NCBI RefSeq assembly: GCF_005771435.1
Contig: NZ_VANI01000019.1
Location: 30,723-94,722, forward strand
DNA from: Microbulbifer harenosus
GTDB taxonomy: Bacteria; Pseudomonadota; Gammaproteobacteria; Pseudomonadales; Cellvibrionaceae
Direction of reading: 5' to 3'
Length of the DNA: 64,000 nucleotides
In this document: piece by piece, positions 31,258 to 42,141 of the stretch
Position numbering within the stretch: the stretch's first letter is position 1
How the letters are laid out: every line of letters begins with the position of its first letter
The notes under the pieces: model-generated
What the model saw: only the letters and a program-made list of their open reading frames with translations
Databases searched by the model: none
Told to the model about the DNA's origin: nothing
Position numbers and translations under genes: made by a program

Positions 31258-32268
31258 TTACAGGGAGCTCAGCTTGCTGTCGCCTTTGAGGCTGGCCGGC
31301 GGCCAGTTCTCGAGGCGCATACCCAAGGAGAGGCCGCGGGAGGCCAGAACATCCTTGATCTCGGTCAGGGATTTCTTGCCCAGGTTCGGCGTCTTCAGCA
31401 GCTCTACTTCGGTGCGCTGAATCAGGTCGCCGATGTAGTAGATGTTTTCCGCTTTCAGACAGTTGGCCGAACGCACGGTCAGCTCCAGGTCGTCTACCGG
31501 GCGCAACAGCACCGGATCGACTTCCTCTTCCTTCGCTTCCGGCTGGGAATCCTTCTCGCCTTCGAGGTCCACAAACACTGCCAGCTGTTGCTGCAGGATG
31601 GTGGCGGCGCGACGGATCGCTTCTTCCGGGTCCAGAGTACCGTTGGTTTCCAGATCCAGAACCAGCTTGTCCAGGTCGGTGCGCTGCTCAACACGCGCGG
31701 ATTCCACGCTGTAAGATACGCGACGAACCGGGCCAAAGGAGGCATCCAGCTGCAGACGGCCGATAGAACGGGTCTCATCTTCGTCTTCGCGGCGGGCGTC
31801 GGCGGGCTGATAGCCACGGCCGCGCGCAACGGTCAGACGCAGATTGAGTTGCACATCGCCGGTAATGTTGGCGATAACATGTTCGGGGTTCACGATTTCA
31901 ATGTCGTGATCCACCTGGATGTCGCCAGCGGTCACCGGACCCGGGCCCTTCTTGCTCAGACCCAGCACTGCCTGGTCCTTGCCGTGCATCACCACCGCAA
32001 TTTCCTTCAGGTTGAGCAGGATTTCGATAACATCTTCCTGCACACCTTCGATGGCACTGTACTCATGCTCCACACCATCGATTTCCACTTCGGTGACAGC
32101 GCAACCGGGCATGGAAGACAGCAGGATGCGGCGCAGTGCGTTGCCGAGAGTGTGGCCGAAACCACGCTCCAGCGGTTCCAGAACCACTTTGGCGTGATTC
32201 TGGTTGTACTCGGTGACGTCAATACGACGAGGTGTCAAAAACTCGTTGACAGCAGTCTGCATAGCCAT
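31258..32268 (-). CDS. rpoA: RNA polymerase alpha subunit
   Basis: 336 aa (E. coli 329). N-terminal dimerisation domain with [23 protein letters not shown]. The flexible linker (~235-250) is rich in Glu/Lys. The C-terminal domain (~255-330) with [20 protein letters not shown] and [18 protein letters not shown] contacts UP elements and activators. The usual alpha-operon position between rpsD and rplQ couples polymerase and ribosome supply. Confidence 0.98.
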   Translation of the reverse strand: MAMQTAVNEFLTPRRIDVTEYNQNHAKVVLEPLERGFGHTLGNALRRILLSSMPGCAVTEVEIDGVEHEYSAIEGVQEDVIEILLNLKEIAVVMHGKDQAVLGLSKKGPGPVTAGDIQVDHDIEIVNPEHVIANITGDVQLNLRLTVARGRGYQPADARREDEDETRSIGRLQLDASFGPVRRVSYSVESARVEQRTDLDKLVLDLETNGTLDPEEAIRRAATILQQQLAVFVDLEGEKDSQPEAKEEEVDPVLLRPVDDLELTVRSANCLKAENIYYIGDLIQRTEVELLKTPNLGKKSLTEIKDVLASRGLSLGMRLENWPPASLKGDSKLSSL

Positions 32269-32307
32269 ACCTGTATTACAGTTTTATTCCTTAAATGGAA
32301 CAGAGCC

Positions 32308-32928
32308 TTACTTGGAGTAGAGTTCCACAATAAGGTTTTCATTGATTTCTGCCGGCAGATCCACGCGGTCCGGAACACGCTTGAAGGTACCTTCCAGCTT
32401 GCTCGCGTTCACGTCTACCCACTCAACGTCACCGCGCTGTGCAGCGAGGGCAACGGAGTTCTGGATACGCATCTGCTTCTTGGCCTTCTCGCGAATGGAG
32501 ATCACGTCGCCTTCCTGAACCTGGTAGGAAGGAACGTTAACCGCAGCGCCATTCACCAAAATCGCCTTGTGGGAAACCAACTGACGCGCTTCAGAGCGAG
32601 TTGAGCCGAAGCCCATGCGGTAAACCACGTTGTCGAGACGTTTTTCGAGAAGTTGCAGCAGGTTCTCACCAGTTGCACCTTTCAGACGCGCAGCTTGCTT
32701 ATAGTAGTTGCGGAACTGCTTTTCCAGCACGCCGTAGATACGACGCACTTTTTGTTTTTCACGCAGCTGAACACCGTAGTCGGAAAGACGACCGCGGCCG
32801 GCGCCATGAACACCGGGTTTGGTTTCCGCGCGGCACTTTGACTCGTGCGGGCGAACGCCAGATTTCAGCTGAAGATCAGTACCTTCCCGGCGGGAAAGTT
32901 TACATTTTGGTCCAATATAACGTGCCAT
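32308..32928 (-). CDS. rpsD: 30S ribosomal protein uS4
   Basis: 206 aa, identical in length to E. coli S4. Begins [20 protein letters not shown]4 RNA-binding domain around [18 protein letters not shown]. Primary 16S-binding protein and, in E. coli, the translational repressor of this operon acting at the rpsM leader. Confidence 0.98.
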   Translation of the reverse strand: MARYIGPKCKLSRREGTDLQLKSGVRPHESKCRAETKPGVHGAGRGRLSDYGVQLREKQKVRRIYGVLEKQFRNYYKQAARLKGATGENLLQLLEKRLDNVVYRMGFGSTRSEARQLVSHKAILVNGAAVNVPSYQVQEGDVISIREKAKKQMRIQNSVALAAQRGDVEWVDVNASKLEGTFKRVPDRVDLPAEINENLIVELYSK

Positions 32929-32943
32929 TTCGTCAACCCCCTC

Positions 32944-33333
32944 TTACACGCGACGTTTCTTGGGCGGACGACATCCGTTATGCGGAATTGGCGTCACGTC
33001 GGTGATGTTGGTGATCTTGTAGCCGCAGTTATTCAGGGCGCGAACAGCAGATTCGCGACCGGGGCCCGGGCCCTTCACTTCGACATCAAGGTTTTTCAGG
33101 CCGTACTCCTGAGCGGCAGTACCTGCGCGCTCAGCGGCAACCTGGGCTGCGAAAGGGGTGCTCTTGCGAGAACCGCGGAAACCGGAACCACCAGCGGTAG
33201 CCCAGCTCAGAGTGTTGCCCTGACGGTCAGTGATCGTCACGATCGTGTTGTTGAACGATGCGTGGATGTGGGCAACACCGTCGACAACGGTCTTTTTGAC
33301 CTTTTTGCGAACAGTAGTTTTTGGCTTAGCCAT
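32944..33333 (-). CDS. rpsK: 30S ribosomal protein uS11
   Basis: 129 aa, same length as E. coli. The signature [22 protein letters not shown] and C-terminal [18 protein letters not shown] are intact. Platform protein next to the mRNA exit; 59 bp after rpsM and 15 bp before rpsD. Confidence 0.98.
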   Translation of the reverse strand: MAKPKTTVRKKVKKTVVDGVAHIHASFNNTIVTITDRQGNTLSWATAGGSGFRGSRKSTPFAAQVAAERAGTAAQEYGLKNLDVEVKGPGPGRESAVRALNNCGYKITNITDVTPIPHNGCRPPKKRRV

Positions 33334-33392
33334 ACCTGTATCCTAAATCCTGTACTTGTTAAGACTCGCGCGGCGCGATTACTTACCCAATC

Positions 33393-33749
33393 TTACTTAC
33401 GAATGGGCTTGCGCGGACCCTTGCGGGTACGGGCGTTAGTCTTGGTGCGCTGACCGCGAAGCGGCAGGCTGCGACGGTGACGCAGACCGCGGAAGCAACC
33501 CAGGTCCATCAGACGCTTGATGTTCATGGATACTTCACGACGCAGATCACCCTCAACGGTCAGTTTTGCAACTTCACCGCGGATGGTTTCAATCTGCTCT
33601 TCGGACAGATCACGAAGTTTGGTGGATTCAGCGATACCTACCGCTGCCAGAATAGACTTGGCCGTAGTGCGACCGACACCATAAATATGGGTCAGGGAGA
33701 TCACGGCGTGCTTGTGGTCTGGTACGTTTACACCAGCAATACGTGCCAT
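33393..33749 (-). CDS. rpsM: 30S ribosomal protein uS13
   Basis: 118 aa from the ATG before [12 protein letters not shown], the E. coli length; a start 5 codons upstream is rejected. C-terminal basic tail GPRKPIRK contacts P-site tRNA. First gene of the alpha operon, downstream of a long spacer with a good promoter. In E. coli S4 represses at this leader. Confidence 0.98.
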   Translation of the reverse strand: MARIAGVNVPDHKHAVISLTHIYGVGRTTAKSILAAVGIAESTKLRDLSEEQIETIRGEVAKLTVEGDLRREVSMNIKRLMDLGCFRGLRHRRSLPLRGQRTKTNARTRKGPRKPIRK

Positions 33750-34196
33750 AGAGGCATACTCCACGTATTGTGAACCGGCGCTACTTGGTAATGGCGCGGT
33801 TCAATTCTCAATTCGGCGCTGACAGCGAATAAAAAGCCACCAGCACCACCAAAAAGGCGCGCAAGAATAGCTTTTCATACACCAATTTGCAATAGCCCAC
33901 CCTCCCAAGGCCTCAGCCCTGGGAAAATAGACGACAGTCAACGCCCCCTTTTTTGAAACCTGGAAGTCATTTTATTAGTGACTTTTCGGTCTCGCCGCAG
34001 ACCGGGAGGTTTGCGGTGCGCCTTTGTACACGGGGCCGTGCAAGAAGGCAAATTTATAAACACTCTGTGCAGAATCCGAAAAAGACTCTGCACAGATCGG
34101 TGTCACAACTGGCCCCTCTCGGGAGTGGACACCGTGCCGGCCCTCCCTGGCCGGCTGCCGATCGGCGCAAACAGCTTCGCTGTTTGAGTGCGCCGA
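33750..34196. other. Structured spacer between rpmJ (spc operon) and rpsM (alpha operon)
   Basis: 447 bp without a gene, about three times the E. coli spacing. In minus-strand order it holds a hairpin overlapping the rpmJ stop, a perfect 7-bp GCCGGCC/GGCCGGC hairpin (34136-34155), a 9-bp perfect inverted repeat CTGTGCAGA/TCTGCACAG (34065-34095), a GC-rich imperfect hairpin near 33903-33922, and then a promoter. The last ~110 nt before rpsM would be the leader, the position of the S4-binding pseudoknot in E. coli; I could not verify the pseudoknot fold by eye. Confidence 0.65.
33864..33892 (-). promoter_or_regulatory. Candidate sigma70 promoter of the alpha operon
   Basis: Minus strand: -35 TTGCAA, 17-bp spacer, -10 TATTCT. 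The implied transcript start gives a leader of ~108 nt before rpsM, similar to the E. coli alpha leader. Confidence 0.5.
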
Positions 34197-34197
34197 T
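34161..34197 (-). terminator. Hairpin at the end of the spc operon
   Basis: ATCGGCGC / GCGCCGAT (8 bp) continued by AACAG/CTGTT after a small bulge, loop CGAAG. It starts at the last base of the rpmJ stop codon. There is no T-run after it, so it may be a stabilising or partial terminator. Confidence 0.5.
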
Positions 34198-34313
34198 TAG
34201 CCCTGCCGCTGCTTGTGACGCGGCTCAGCGCTGCAGATTACCCGCAGAACGCCTTTGCGACGTACGATTTTGCAGTTACGGCAGATCTTTTTGATAGAAG
34301 CGCGTACTTTCAT
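34197..34313 (-). CDS. rpmJ: 50S ribosomal protein bL36
   Basis: 38 aa, [21 protein letters not shown]..., the exact E. coli length. The zinc ligands C11, C14, C27 and H33 are all present, so this is the zinc-binding (C+) form. It lies 39 bp after secY, its usual place at the end of the spc operon. Confidence 0.97.
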   Translation of the reverse strand: MKVRASIKKICRNCKIVRRKGVLRVICSAEPRHKQRQG

Positions 34314-34352
34314 GACCTTACCTCAATTCACTCCTGCTGCGGCGGCTGCCGA

Positions 34353-35699
34353 TCAACGGCGGCCGTAGCCTTGCAGATTCGCCTTTTTCATCAACCCTTC
34401 ATACTGGTGAGACAACAGGTGCGACTGCACTTGCGCCATGAAGTCCATCACTACGACCACAACGATCAGCAGCGAGGTACCGCCCAAGTAGAAAGGAATG
34501 TTCAGCCCGACCACCAGGAACTGCGGCAGCAGGGAGACCAGCGCGATGTAAACAGCACCCACCAGAGTCAGACGAGTCAGAACGGTGTCGATATAACGCG
34601 CGGTCTGTTCGCCAGGGCGGATACCGGGCACATAAGCACCGGATTTTTTCAGGTTGTCTGCTACTTCATTCGGGTTAAACATCAACGCCGTATAGAAGAA
34701 ACAGAAGAAGCCAATCAACAGTGCGAACAGAATAATGTTCAGCGGCTGACCCGGGCCCAGCTGCAGTGCCATCCACTGCAGTATCTGCGCACCGATGCCC
34801 TCGCCACCCTGGCCGAACCACTGCGCCAGAGTCGCAGGGAACAGCAGGATACTGCTGGCAAAAATCACCGGAATCACACCGGCCATATTGACCTTCAGCG
34901 GCAGGTGGCTGGACTGTGCCGCCGGCGCCTGGGAGTAACGACCTGCCTGACGACGCGCATGGTTGATGGTGATGCGGCGTTGACCGCGCTCCATAACCAC
35001 AACGAAGTACACAACAGCAATCGCCACAAAACCAATCGCCAACAGCATCAGGATATGCAGCTCACCCTGGCGCGCCTGCTCGAAAGCCTGGCCAATGGCA
35101 CTGGGCAGACCTGCGACGATACCGGCGAAAATCAGCATGGAAATGCCGTTGCCAACACCGCGCTCCGTAATCTGTTCACCCAGCCACATCATGAATACAG
35201 CACCGGTCACCAGTGACACTACGGCCACAAAGTAGAATCCGAATGCCGGCTCAGCGGAGTAAGCCAGGTTCTGACCGGCGAGACCAAAGGTCATACCGAT
35301 ACCCTGGATCAGAGCCAGCAGCACCGTCAGGTAACGGGTGTACTGGTTGATCTTACGGCGCCCTGCATCACCTTCCTTCTTCAACGCCTCCAGAGAAGGC
35401 GTTACCGCGGTCATCAACTGCATGATGATAGACGCGGAGATGTACGGCATGATGCCAAGGGCCAGAATACTCATCCGCTCCAGTGCACCACCGGAGAACA
35501 TGTTGAACAGACCAAGGATGGTTCCCTGGTTCTGGTTGAACAGGTTCGCCAGCTTCTCCGGATCAATACCGGGCACCGGAATGTGAGTTCCAATGCGATA
35601 CACGAGTATCGCGAGAAACAGAAAACGAAGGCGAGCCCAAAGCTCGCCTAATCCCTTGCCGTTGCCCAGGGAGTTAACACCAGATCCTGGTCGTGCCAT
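34353..35699 (-). CDS. secY: Preprotein translocase subunit SecY
   Basis: Central channel of the Sec translocon in the inner membrane. 448 aa (E. coli 443) with ten predicted membrane segments. Starts after an N-terminal amphipathic region ([31 protein letters not shown]). The conserved cytoplasmic loop region [20 protein letters not shown] and C-terminal [16 protein letters not shown] are present. Works with SecE, encoded at 62.2-62.6 kb. Confidence 0.98.
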   Translation of the reverse strand: MARPGSGVNSLGNGKGLGELWARLRFLFLAILVYRIGTHIPVPGIDPEKLANLFNQNQGTILGLFNMFSGGALERMSILALGIMPYISASIIMQLMTAVTPSLEALKKEGDAGRRKINQYTRYLTVLLALIQGIGMTFGLAGQNLAYSAEPAFGFYFVAVVSLVTGAVFMMWLGEQITERGVGNGISMLIFAGIVAGLPSAIGQAFEQARQGELHILMLLAIGFVAIAVVYFVVVMERGQRRITINHARRQAGRYSQAPAAQSSHLPLKVNMAGVIPVIFASSILLFPATLAQWFGQGGEGIGAQILQWMALQLGPGQPLNIILFALLIGFFCFFYTALMFNPNEVADNLKKSGAYVPGIRPGEQTARYIDTVLTRLTLVGAVYIALVSLLPQFLVVGLNIPFYLGGTSLLIVVVVVMDFMAQVQSHLLSHQYEGLMKKANLQGYGRR

Positions 35700-35711
35700 T
35701 GGGGCCTCGAT

Positions 35712-36146
35712 TTAGTCTTCTACTTTTCCGCCAGCAGCTTCAATGGCCGCTTTAGCACCCTTGGTGACGCTCAGACCTTTCACGGTAACCGCTTTGGTCA
35801 GCTCACCAGACAGGAACACTTTGGCGCGCTTAATGTGGCTGCCGATAATATCGGCATTCTTCAGCGCTGCCAAATCAATAGTGTCACCGTCCACCTTCGC
35901 CAGCTCCGCCAGACGCACTTCCGCCACAAAGCGGCCAACGCGAGAGGTGAAACCGTACTTCGGCAGGCGCTTCTGCAAAGGCATCTGACCGCCTTCGAAG
36001 CCCGGACGTACACGTCCGCCGGAACGGGATTTCTGACCCTTGTGGCCGCGACCACCGGTTTTACCCAGGCCGCTACCGATACCACGACCCACACGCTTGC
36101 TAGCGTGCTTGTGGCCTTCCGCGGGAGACAATTCATTCAGACGCAT
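35712..36146 (-). CDS. rplO: 50S ribosomal protein uL15
   Basis: 144 aa, same as E. coli. Basic Gly-rich N-terminus ([20 protein letters not shown]) that threads into 23S rRNA, then a globular domain ending in [10 protein letters not shown]. One base separates it from rpmD; 12 bp before secY. Confidence 0.98.
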   Translation of the reverse strand: MRLNELSPAEGHKHASKRVGRGIGSGLGKTGGRGHKGQKSRSGGRVRPGFEGGQMPLQKRLPKYGFTSRVGRFVAEVRLAELAKVDGDTIDLAALKNADIIGSHIKRAKVFLSGELTKAVTVKGLSVTKGAKAAIEAAGGKVED

Positions 36147-36147
36147 G

Positions 36148-36333
36148 TTATGCCTCCTCCACTTTTACGAGGTAATTCACCTTGTTGATCATGCCGCGCA
36201 CAGAGGGAGTGTCTTCCACTTCCACAGTGTGACCGATGCGGCGCAGACCCAGACCAGCGACGCACGCCTGATGATTCTTCAGACGACCGGCGACGCTCTT
36301 GACCTGGGTGACTTTGATGGTCTTCTTAGCCAT
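36148..36333 (-). CDS. rpmD: 50S ribosomal protein uL30
   Basis: 61 aa (E. coli 59): [20 protein letters not shown] and [22 protein letters not shown], the full family motif. 68 bp after rpsE. Confidence 0.97.
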   Translation of the reverse strand: MAKKTIKVTQVKSVAGRLKNHQACVAGLGLRRIGHTVEVEDTPSVRGMINKVNYLVKVEEA

Positions 36334-36401
36334 GACTCATTCACTCAAAGCAAGTTTCAGAACGGACCGCAGCGATTCTGCTGCCACGGCCCGAATCCGA
36401 A

Positions 36402-36911
36402 TCAGTTCAGGATTTCTTCCACAGACTTGCCACGCTTGGCGGCAACATCTTCCGGGCTGCTCATTTTGCCCAGCGCACTGAAGGTTGCGCGCACGACGTT
36501 TACCGGGTTGGTAGAGCCGTAGCACTTGGCCAGTACGTTGTGGACACCAGCCATTTCCAGTACGGAGCGCATGGCACCGCCGGCAATTACACCGGTACCC
36601 TGGGAAGCGGGCTGCATGTAAACCTTGGAACCGCCGTGACGACCGTTGGTAGCGTACTGAATGGTGTCACCGTTCAGGTCTACCTGGATCATATTGCGAC
36701 GCGCAGCTTCCATTGCCTTCTGGATGGCAACCGGTACTTCGCGCGCCTTGCCACGACCGAAACCGACACGGCCATTGCCGTCGCCAACTACGGTCAGAGC
36801 GGTGAACGCGAAAATACGACCACCCTTTACGGTTTTGGCAACACGATTGACCTGGACCAGCTTTTCCTGGAGGCCTTCGTCATTGCCTTTCTCGACTTTT
36901 TCTCTAGCCAT
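36402..36911 (-). CDS. rpsE: 30S ribosomal protein uS5
   Basis: 169 aa (E. coli 167). N-terminal double-stranded RNA-binding fold with [19 protein letters not shown], then [16 protein letters not shown]. The loop [15 protein letters not shown] is wild-type-like at the positions linked to spectinomycin resistance in E. coli. 10 bp after rplR. Confidence 0.98.
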   Translation of the reverse strand: MAREKVEKGNDEGLQEKLVQVNRVAKTVKGGRIFAFTALTVVGDGNGRVGFGRGKAREVPVAIQKAMEAARRNMIQVDLNGDTIQYATNGRHGGSKVYMQPASQGTGVIAGGAMRSVLEMAGVHNVLAKCYGSTNPVNVVRATFSALGKMSSPEDVAAKRGKSVEEILN

Positions 36912-36921
36912 AACTCAACCC

Positions 36922-37272
36922 TTAGAATTTCAGACCGGCTTCACGGGCAGCGTCTGCCAGGGCCTTGACACGGCCATGGTATTTGAAGCCGCTACGATCG
37001 AAGGCTACCGCTTCAACGCCGGCGGCTTTCGCGCGCTCAGCGATCAGGGTGCCAACGGCTGTAGCAGCGTCGACGTTACCGGTTTTGCTTTCACGCAGGT
37101 CCTTGTCCAGAGTAGAGGCTGAGGCCAATACCTTGTCGCCATCGGCAGACAGGATCTGTGCGTAGATGTGGCGGGGCGTGCGGTTCACTGTCAGGCGAAC
37201 GGCGCCCAGCTCACGCATTTTGGCGCGGGCACGACGTGCACGACGCAAGCGAGATTGCTTCTTAACGTTCAT
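36922..37272 (-). CDS. rplR: 50S ribosomal protein uL18
   Basis: 116 aa (E. coli 117), Arg-rich N-terminus [17 protein letters not shown] and C-terminal [24 protein letters not shown]. Binds 5S rRNA together with L5 (rplE) in the central protuberance. Confidence 0.98.
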   Translation of the reverse strand: MNVKKQSRLRRARRARAKMRELGAVRLTVNRTPRHIYAQILSADGDKVLASASTLDKDLRESKTGNVDAATAVGTLIAERAKAAGVEAVAFDRSGFKYHGRVKALADAAREAGLKF

Positions 37273-37281
37273 ATCTATGCC

Positions 37282-37815
37282 TTACTTCTTCTTGGCCTCT
37301 TTGCGATACACACGCTCGTCTGCATAACGGACGCCCTTACCTTTGTAGGGCTCCGGCGGACGGAACGCGCGGATCTCAGCGGCCACTTGACCCAACAGCT
37401 GCTTGTCGCTGCTCTTCAGTACGATTTCAGTCTGACTCGGAGTTTCGGCGCTAACGCCTTCCGGCAGATCGTAATCAACCGGATGGGAGAAGCCGAGGCT
37501 CAGGTTAACGGACTTACCGGCTGCTTTTGCACGGTAACCCACGCCGACCAGTTGCAGTTTCTTTTCGAAACCCTGACTGACACCGACCACCATATTGCTA
37601 ACCAGAGCGCGGGTAGTGCCGGCGAGGGCACGTGCCTGCTTGGACCCATTGCGTGCAGCAAAGGTCAACTGGTTGTCTTCCTGCTTCACTTCCACATCGC
37701 TGTGAACAGAGAAGTTCAGGTTGCCATTTCCGCCTTTAACAGCGATATCCTGGCCTGAAAGGCTCACGGAAACGCCAGCGGGGATGCTTACGGGACTATT
37801 TGCTACTCGAGACAT
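37282..37815 (-). CDS. rplF: 50S ribosomal protein uL6
   Basis: 177 aa, E. coli length. Two related L6 folds; C-terminal signature [24 protein letters not shown]. Located near the factor-binding site. 12 bp after rpsH. Confidence 0.98.
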   Translation of the reverse strand: MSRVANSPVSIPAGVSVSLSGQDIAVKGGNGNLNFSVHSDVEVKQEDNQLTFAARNGSKQARALAGTTRALVSNMVVGVSQGFEKKLQLVGVGYRAKAAGKSVNLSLGFSHPVDYDLPEGVSAETPSQTEIVLKSSDKQLLGQVAAEIRAFRPPEPYKGKGVRYADERVYRKEAKKK

Positions 37816-37827
37816 ATCAACCCCCGC

Positions 37828-38220
37828 TTAGAATACGGTGCAGAGCACTTCGCCGCCGACACCAGCCTGACGGGCTGCGCGATCGGTCATCACACCTTTA
37901 GAGGTGGAGACGATGGCTATACCCAGGCCGCCGCGAACGGAAGGCAGTGCTTTTTTACCGGCGTAGTTACGCAGGCCCGGACGGGAAACCCGATCCAGCT
38001 CGGCAATAACCGGTTTGCCCTGAAAGTACTTCAGTTCGATGGTCAGTTCAGGCTTGGCACCTTCGCTAACAGCAACTTCAGACACATAACCTTCGCTCTT
38101 CAGAACGTTGGCCACGGCTACTTTCAGTTTTGAAGAAGGCATAGAAACGCTGCCCTTTCCGCGCGCCAGGGCGTTGCGGACGCGGGTCAGCATGTCTGCC
38201 AACGGATCTTGCATACTCAT
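37828..38220 (-). CDS. rpsH: 30S ribosomal protein uS8
   Basis: 130 aa, E. coli length, [22 protein letters not shown] and C-terminal [21 protein letters not shown]. In E. coli S8 represses the spc operon by binding near the rplE start; whether the target exists here was not tested. Confidence 0.98.
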   Translation of the reverse strand: MSMQDPLADMLTRVRNALARGKGSVSMPSSKLKVAVANVLKSEGYVSEVAVSEGAKPELTIELKYFQGKPVIAELDRVSRPGLRNYAGKKALPSVRGGLGIAIVSTSKGVMTDRAARQAGVGGEVLCTVF

Positions 38221-38247
38221 TACTTAAGACTCCTCAAGTCTGCCGTA

Positions 38248-38553
38248 TTACCAGCTGGATTTAACCAGGCCGGGGACATCTCCACGCATGGCTGCTTCAC
38301 GCAGTTTGTTACGGCACAGGCCGAATTTGCGATAGACAGCGTGGGGGCGACCAGTGATCCGACAGCGGCGTTGCTGACGAGTCGGGCTTGCATCGCGCGG
38401 CAGTTGTTGCAGCTTGAGTTGAGCCTCCCAACGCTCCTCATCGGAAGCGCTGGCACTGGCGATGATCGCCTTCAGCTCTTGACGCTTTTCGGCGTACTTA
38501 GCTGCGGTTCGAGCGCGCTTGTTCTCACGCGCAATCATGGATTTCTTCGCCAT
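38248..38553 (-). CDS. rpsN: 30S ribosomal protein uS14 (zinc-free form)
   Basis: 101 aa, [17 protein letters not shown] ending [11 protein letters not shown]. Long form without the CxxC pairs of zinc-binding S14, as in E. coli. 27 bp before rpsH and 9 bp after rplE. Confidence 0.98.
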   Translation of the reverse strand: MAKKSMIARENKRARTAAKYAEKRQELKAIIASASASDEERWEAQLKLQQLPRDASPTRQQRRCRITGRPHAVYRKFGLCRNKLREAAMRGDVPGLVKSSW

Positions 38554-38562
38554 GGAATCCTC

Positions 38563-39102
38563 TTAACCCTTGAAAGGGAAGTTGAATGCTTTCAGCAGTG
38601 CACGACCTTGGTCGTCGTTGGCTGCTGTAGTAGTGATACAAATATCCAGACCGCGAATCTTGTCTACTTTGTCGTAGTCAATTTCCGGGAAGATGATTTG
38701 TTCGGTTACACCCATCGAGAAATTACCACGACCGTCGAACTGCTTCGGGCTGACGCCACGGAAGTCGCGAATACGCGGAATCGCGATACCGATCAGACGC
38801 TCCAGGAACTCGTACATGCGCTCGCCGCGCAGAGTTACCTTACAGCCGATCGGCCAGCCATCACGGATCTTGAAGCCCGCAATCGACTTGCGCGCATTGG
38901 TAATGATGGGTTTTTGACCAGTGATCGCAGTCATGTCACTGACTGCGTGTTCCAGTACCTTCTTGTCACCAACAGCTTCACCGACACCCATGTTGACGGT
39001 GATCTTGGTGATGCGCGGCACTGCCATCACGTTCTCGATGCCCAGCTCTTCTTTCAGCTTGGGCGCGAGTTCTTTGGTATAGAGCTCTTTAAGCCTTGCC
39101 AT
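38563..39102 (-). CDS. rplE: 50S ribosomal protein uL5
   Basis: 179 aa from the ATG before [14 protein letters not shown], equal to E. coli. A GTG three codons upstream is rejected because it overlaps the AGGTGG ribosome binding site. Core motifs [17 protein letters not shown] [12 protein letters not shown] and [17 protein letters not shown] region intact. Binds 5S rRNA. Confidence 0.98.
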   Translation of the reverse strand: MARLKELYTKELAPKLKEELGIENVMAVPRITKITVNMGVGEAVGDKKVLEHAVSDMTAITGQKPIITNARKSIAGFKIRDGWPIGCKVTLRGERMYEFLERLIGIAIPRIRDFRGVSPKQFDGRGNFSMGVTEQIIFPEIDYDKVDKIRGLDICITTTAANDDQGRALLKAFNFPFKG

Positions 39103-39116
39103 TTTTTCCACCTGAC

Positions 39117-39434
39117 TTATGCGTCAACGGCGTCGCCGCTGGATTTGAAGACGCGGATCTTAGTACCGTCTTCCAGTACTTTAAAGCCTACCCGGTCAGC
39201 TTTCTGGGTGCTTGGGTTGAAAATGGCCACGTTGGAAGCCTGGATAGCGGCTTCTTTCTCAACGATGCCACCCGCAACACCCAGTTGTGGATTCGGCTTC
39301 TGGTGCTTTTTGATCATCTGCACACCGGATACGATCAGGCGACCGTCGTTCAGCACCTTGCGTACGGTGCCACGCTTGCCTTTATCGCGACCGGCGATAA
39401 CGATCACTTCGTCGTCACGCTTGATCTTGCGCAT
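39117..39434 (-). CDS. rplX: 50S ribosomal protein uL24
   Basis: 105 aa (E. coli 104) with an N-terminal KOW motif ([19 protein letters not shown]). Assembly initiator on 23S rRNA. 14 bp before rplE, 20 bp after rplN. Confidence 0.98.
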   Translation of the reverse strand: MRKIKRDDEVIVIAGRDKGKRGTVRKVLNDGRLIVSGVQMIKKHQKPNPQLGVAGGIVEKEAAIQASNVAIFNPSTQKADRVGFKVLEDGTKIRVFKSSGDAVDA

Positions 39435-39454
39435 GTCTTTTCTCCGCTCGTGGC

Positions 39455-39823
39455 TTAGATAACTTCGGGAGCCAGTGAGATGATCTTCATGAACTTCTCA
39501 CCGCGCAGCTCGCGAGTTACCGGGCCAAAAATACGGGTGCCGACCGGAGCAAGGTTCTGGTTCAGCAGCACCGCTGCGTTATCGTCAAACTTGATCAGGG
39601 AACCGTCGGCGCGACGCACACCTTTTCTGGTGCGAACCACAACGGCGTTCATTACCTGACCTTTTTTCACTTTACCGCGAGGAATTGCTTCCTTGACGGT
39701 CACTTTAATGATGTCGCCAACGCCAGCGTAGCGACGGTGGGAGCCGCCCAGCACCTTGATGCACATGACACGGCGAGCCCCACTGTTATCGGCTACTTCT
39801 AAGTAGGATTCTGCTTGAATCAT
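39455..39823 (-). CDS. rplN: 50S ribosomal protein uL14
   Basis: 122 aa (E. coli 123): [27 protein letters not shown]. First gene of the classical spc operon; 56 bp after rpsQ, where E. coli places the spc promoter. I saw no strong promoter in this gap, so S10 and spc may be one transcript here. Confidence 0.98.
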   Translation of the reverse strand: MIQAESYLEVADNSGARRVMCIKVLGGSHRRYAGVGDIIKVTVKEAIPRGKVKKGQVMNAVVVRTRKGVRRADGSLIKFDDNAAVLLNQNLAPVGTRIFGPVTRELRGEKFMKIISLAPEVI

Positions 39824-39879
39824 TGTTCCTCTCCGAAGACCTTTTTAGGCCTTCACAGTCAATGCCAATGCGCTAGGGG

Positions 39880-40143
39880 TTAAACCTTCGCCGCACGCTC
39901 TACAATTTGCTGCAAGGCCCAGGACTTGCTCTTGGACAGCGGACGAGATTCTTCAATGACCACGACATCACCGATGCCGCATTCATTGTTTTCGTCATGT
40001 GCCTTGAGCTTGGTGGACTTGCTCACGATTTTGCCGTAGATCGGGTGCTTCACACGGCGCTCGATCAAAACGGTGATGGTCTTATCCATCTTGTCACTCA
40101 CGACCTTACCGGTCAGAGTACGCTTCAGTTTTGCTTCAGCCAT
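39880..40143 (-). CDS. rpsQ: 30S ribosomal protein uS17
   Basis: 87 aa (E. coli 84), OB-fold protein with [27 protein letters not shown]. Last gene of the S10 group; 2 bp after rpmC. Confidence 0.97.
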   Translation of the reverse strand: MAEAKLKRTLTGKVVSDKMDKTITVLIERRVKHPIYGKIVSKSTKLKAHDENNECGIGDVVVIEESRPLSKSKSWALQQIVERAAKV

Positions 40144-40145
40144 GA

Positions 40146-40337
40146 TCAGTTACCTGCCTTCTCAGTCAAAACAGTCTTAATGCGAGCAATGTCGCGACGA
40201 GTCTGCTTCAGCAGATGGGTCTGAGTCAGCTGACCGGTGGACTTCTGCATACGCAGCTTGAATTGAGCTTCAAGCTGGCTCAGCAGTTCCTGGTTCAGTT
40301 CTTCAACTGACTTTGAGCGTAGATCTGCAGTCTTCAT
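40146..40337 (-). CDS. rpmC: 50S ribosomal protein uL29
   Basis: 63 aa, E. coli length, two-helix protein at the tunnel exit: [22 protein letters not shown] and [14 protein letters not shown]. Its start overlaps the rplP stop by one base. Confidence 0.97.
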   Translation of the reverse strand: MKTADLRSKSVEELNQELLSQLEAQFKLRMQKSTGQLTQTHLLKQTRRDIARIKTVLTEKAGN

Positions 40338-40750
40338 TACATCACCGAACGCTTAACGAAAGTTGTCTTTACAGGCAGCTTGGCTGCAGCGAGATCAAAT
40401 GCCTCACGAGCCAGTTCTTCGGAAACACCCTCCATTTCATAGAGGACTTTGCCCGGTTGAATCTGGGCAACCCAGTACTCAACGCCACCCTTACCTTTAC
40501 CCATCCGCACTTCAAGAGGCTTGTTGGTGATGGGTTTGTCCGGAAACACACGAATCCAGATCTTGCCGCCACGTTTAACGTGACGAGTCATTGCGCGACG
40601 AGCCGCCTCGATCTGGCGCGCAGTAATGCGACCGCGACCGATGGCCTTAAGGCCAAACTCGCCAAAGCTCACTTTGGAGCCGCGCTGGGAAAGACCGCGG
40701 TTGCGACCCTTCTGTACCTTGCGGAATTTTGTACGCTTCGGTTGTAGCAT
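40337..40750 (-). CDS. rplP: 50S ribosomal protein uL16
   Basis: 137 aa (E. coli 136): [19 protein letters not shown], with [18 protein letters not shown]. Carries the Arg region (RMGKGKG) near the site hydroxylated by YcfD in E. coli. 11 bp after rpsC. Confidence 0.98.
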   Translation of the reverse strand: MLQPKRTKFRKVQKGRNRGLSQRGSKVSFGEFGLKAIGRGRITARQIEAARRAMTRHVKRGGKIWIRVFPDKPITNKPLEVRMGKGKGGVEYWVAQIQPGKVLYEMEGVSEELAREAFDLAAAKLPVKTTFVKRSVM

Positions 40751-40761
40751 CTGCGCACCCC

Positions 40762-41442
40762 TTAATTAGCAGCTTTCTTGCGAGTCTTCGCTGGCTTCTC
40801 TTCGGGGATTTCGTCACCGATGACTTCGCCTTTGAAGATCCAAACTTTCACACCGATGATGCCGTAGGTAGTACTGGCTTCAGCAGTGCCGTAGTCGATG
40901 TTGGCACGCAGAGTGTGCAGCGGTACACGACCCTCACGGTACCATTCGGTACGCGCGATCTCGGCGCCGCCCAAACGGCCGCTAACCTGGATCTTGATAC
41001 CCTCTGCGCCCTGGCGCATGGCGTTCTGTACGGCGCGCTTCATGGCGCGACGGAACATAACGCGACGCTCCAGCTGCTGAGCAACGTTCTGGGCTACCAG
41101 AGTGGCGTCCATATCCGGTTTGCGCACTTCTTCGATGTCGATGTGCACCGGAACACCCATCTGAGCGGTCAGGTCGTTGCGCAGACGCTCTACGTCTTCA
41201 CCTTTCTTGCCGATTACGATGCCCGGACGCGCAGTGTGAATGGTCACACGTGCGGTATTGGCCGGACGTTCGATCTCGATACGGCTCACGGAAGCGTGGG
41301 CCAGTTTCTTGCGAATGTATTCGCGAACTTTCAGATCCGTGTACAGCTTGTCTGCGTACTCGTCGCTGCCGGCATACCAAACAGAGGTATGCTTTTTAAC
41401 GATACCCAGACGAATGCCGGTAGGATGTACTTTTTGTCCCAT
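40762..41442 (-). CDS. rpsC: 30S ribosomal protein uS3
   Basis: 226 aa (E. coli 233). [16 protein letters not shown] start, KH domain with [14 protein letters not shown], and [32 protein letters not shown] in the C-terminal domain. Forms part of the mRNA entry channel. Confidence 0.98.
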   Translation of the reverse strand: MGQKVHPTGIRLGIVKKHTSVWYAGSDEYADKLYTDLKVREYIRKKLAHASVSRIEIERPANTARVTIHTARPGIVIGKKGEDVERLRNDLTAQMGVPVHIDIEEVRKPDMDATLVAQNVAQQLERRVMFRRAMKRAVQNAMRQGAEGIKIQVSGRLGGAEIARTEWYREGRVPLHTLRANIDYGTAEASTTYGIIGVKVWIFKGEVIGDEIPEEKPAKTRKKAAN

Positions 41443-41461
41443 GGTTTTCTCGCCTGCTCTC

Positions 41462-41794
41462 TTATTTCTCGGCTACTTTCACAGTAATGTGACAAGTACG
41501 CTTGAAAATGCGGTCGGCACGACCCTTGGCACGCGGTTTAATGCGCTTCATAGTCATACCTTCATCCACGAAGATGGTGGAAACCTTCAGCTCGTCAACA
41601 TCGGCACCTTCGTTGTGCTCGGCGTTGGCAATCGCGGATTCCAGAACCTTCTTGACGATCGCAGCACCCTTCTTGTGGCTGAAAGCCAGGATATCCAGGG
41701 CTTCCTCGACACCTTTACCGCGAATCTGATCTGCTACCAGACGCGCTTTTTGTGCCGACAGACGAGCACCGCGTAATTTTGCTTGTACTTCCAT
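41462..41794 (-). CDS. rplV: 50S ribosomal protein uL22
   Basis: 110 aa, E. coli length. [18 protein letters not shown] and the extended beta-hairpin region [17 protein letters not shown] that lines the exit tunnel; no deletion in the loop associated with macrolide resistance in E. coli. Confidence 0.98.
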   Translation of the reverse strand: MEVQAKLRGARLSAQKARLVADQIRGKGVEEALDILAFSHKKGAAIVKKVLESAIANAEHNEGADVDELKVSTIFVDEGMTMKRIKPRAKGRADRIFKRTCHITVKVAEK

Positions 41795-41809
41795 CTCTAT
41801 AACCTCGGC

Positions 41810-42088
41810 TTAGCGCTTCTTCGCTTTCTTATCCGCGGCGTGACCACGGTAAGTGCGGGTAGCAGCAAACTCACCCAGCTTATGGCCAACCATTTCTTCG
41901 TTGACCAGCACGGGTACGTGTTGACGGCCGTTGTGCACGGCGATCGTCAGGCCCACCATTTCCGGCATAATCATGGAACGGCGGGACCAGGTTTTAATCG
42001 GTCGACGATCATTGGATTCAATCGCCGCCTCCACCTTCTTGATCAGATGCAGATCAATAAAGGGACCTTTCTTTAATGAGCGTGGCAC
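41810..42088 (-). CDS. rpsS: 30S ribosomal protein uS19
   Basis: 92 aa, E. coli length: [20 protein letters not shown], and [22 protein letters not shown]. Head protein forming a complex with S13. 15 bp before rplV. Confidence 0.98.
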   Translation of the reverse strand: MPRSLKKGPFIDLHLIKKVEAAIESNDRRPIKTWSRRSMIMPEMVGLTIAVHNGRQHVPVLVNEEMVGHKLGEFAATRTYRGHAADKKAKKR

Positions 42089-42141
42089 TTTAGATTCCTC
42101 TTAGCTGCTCACACATCGCTCGGCCATTCTCCTATAGAGAA

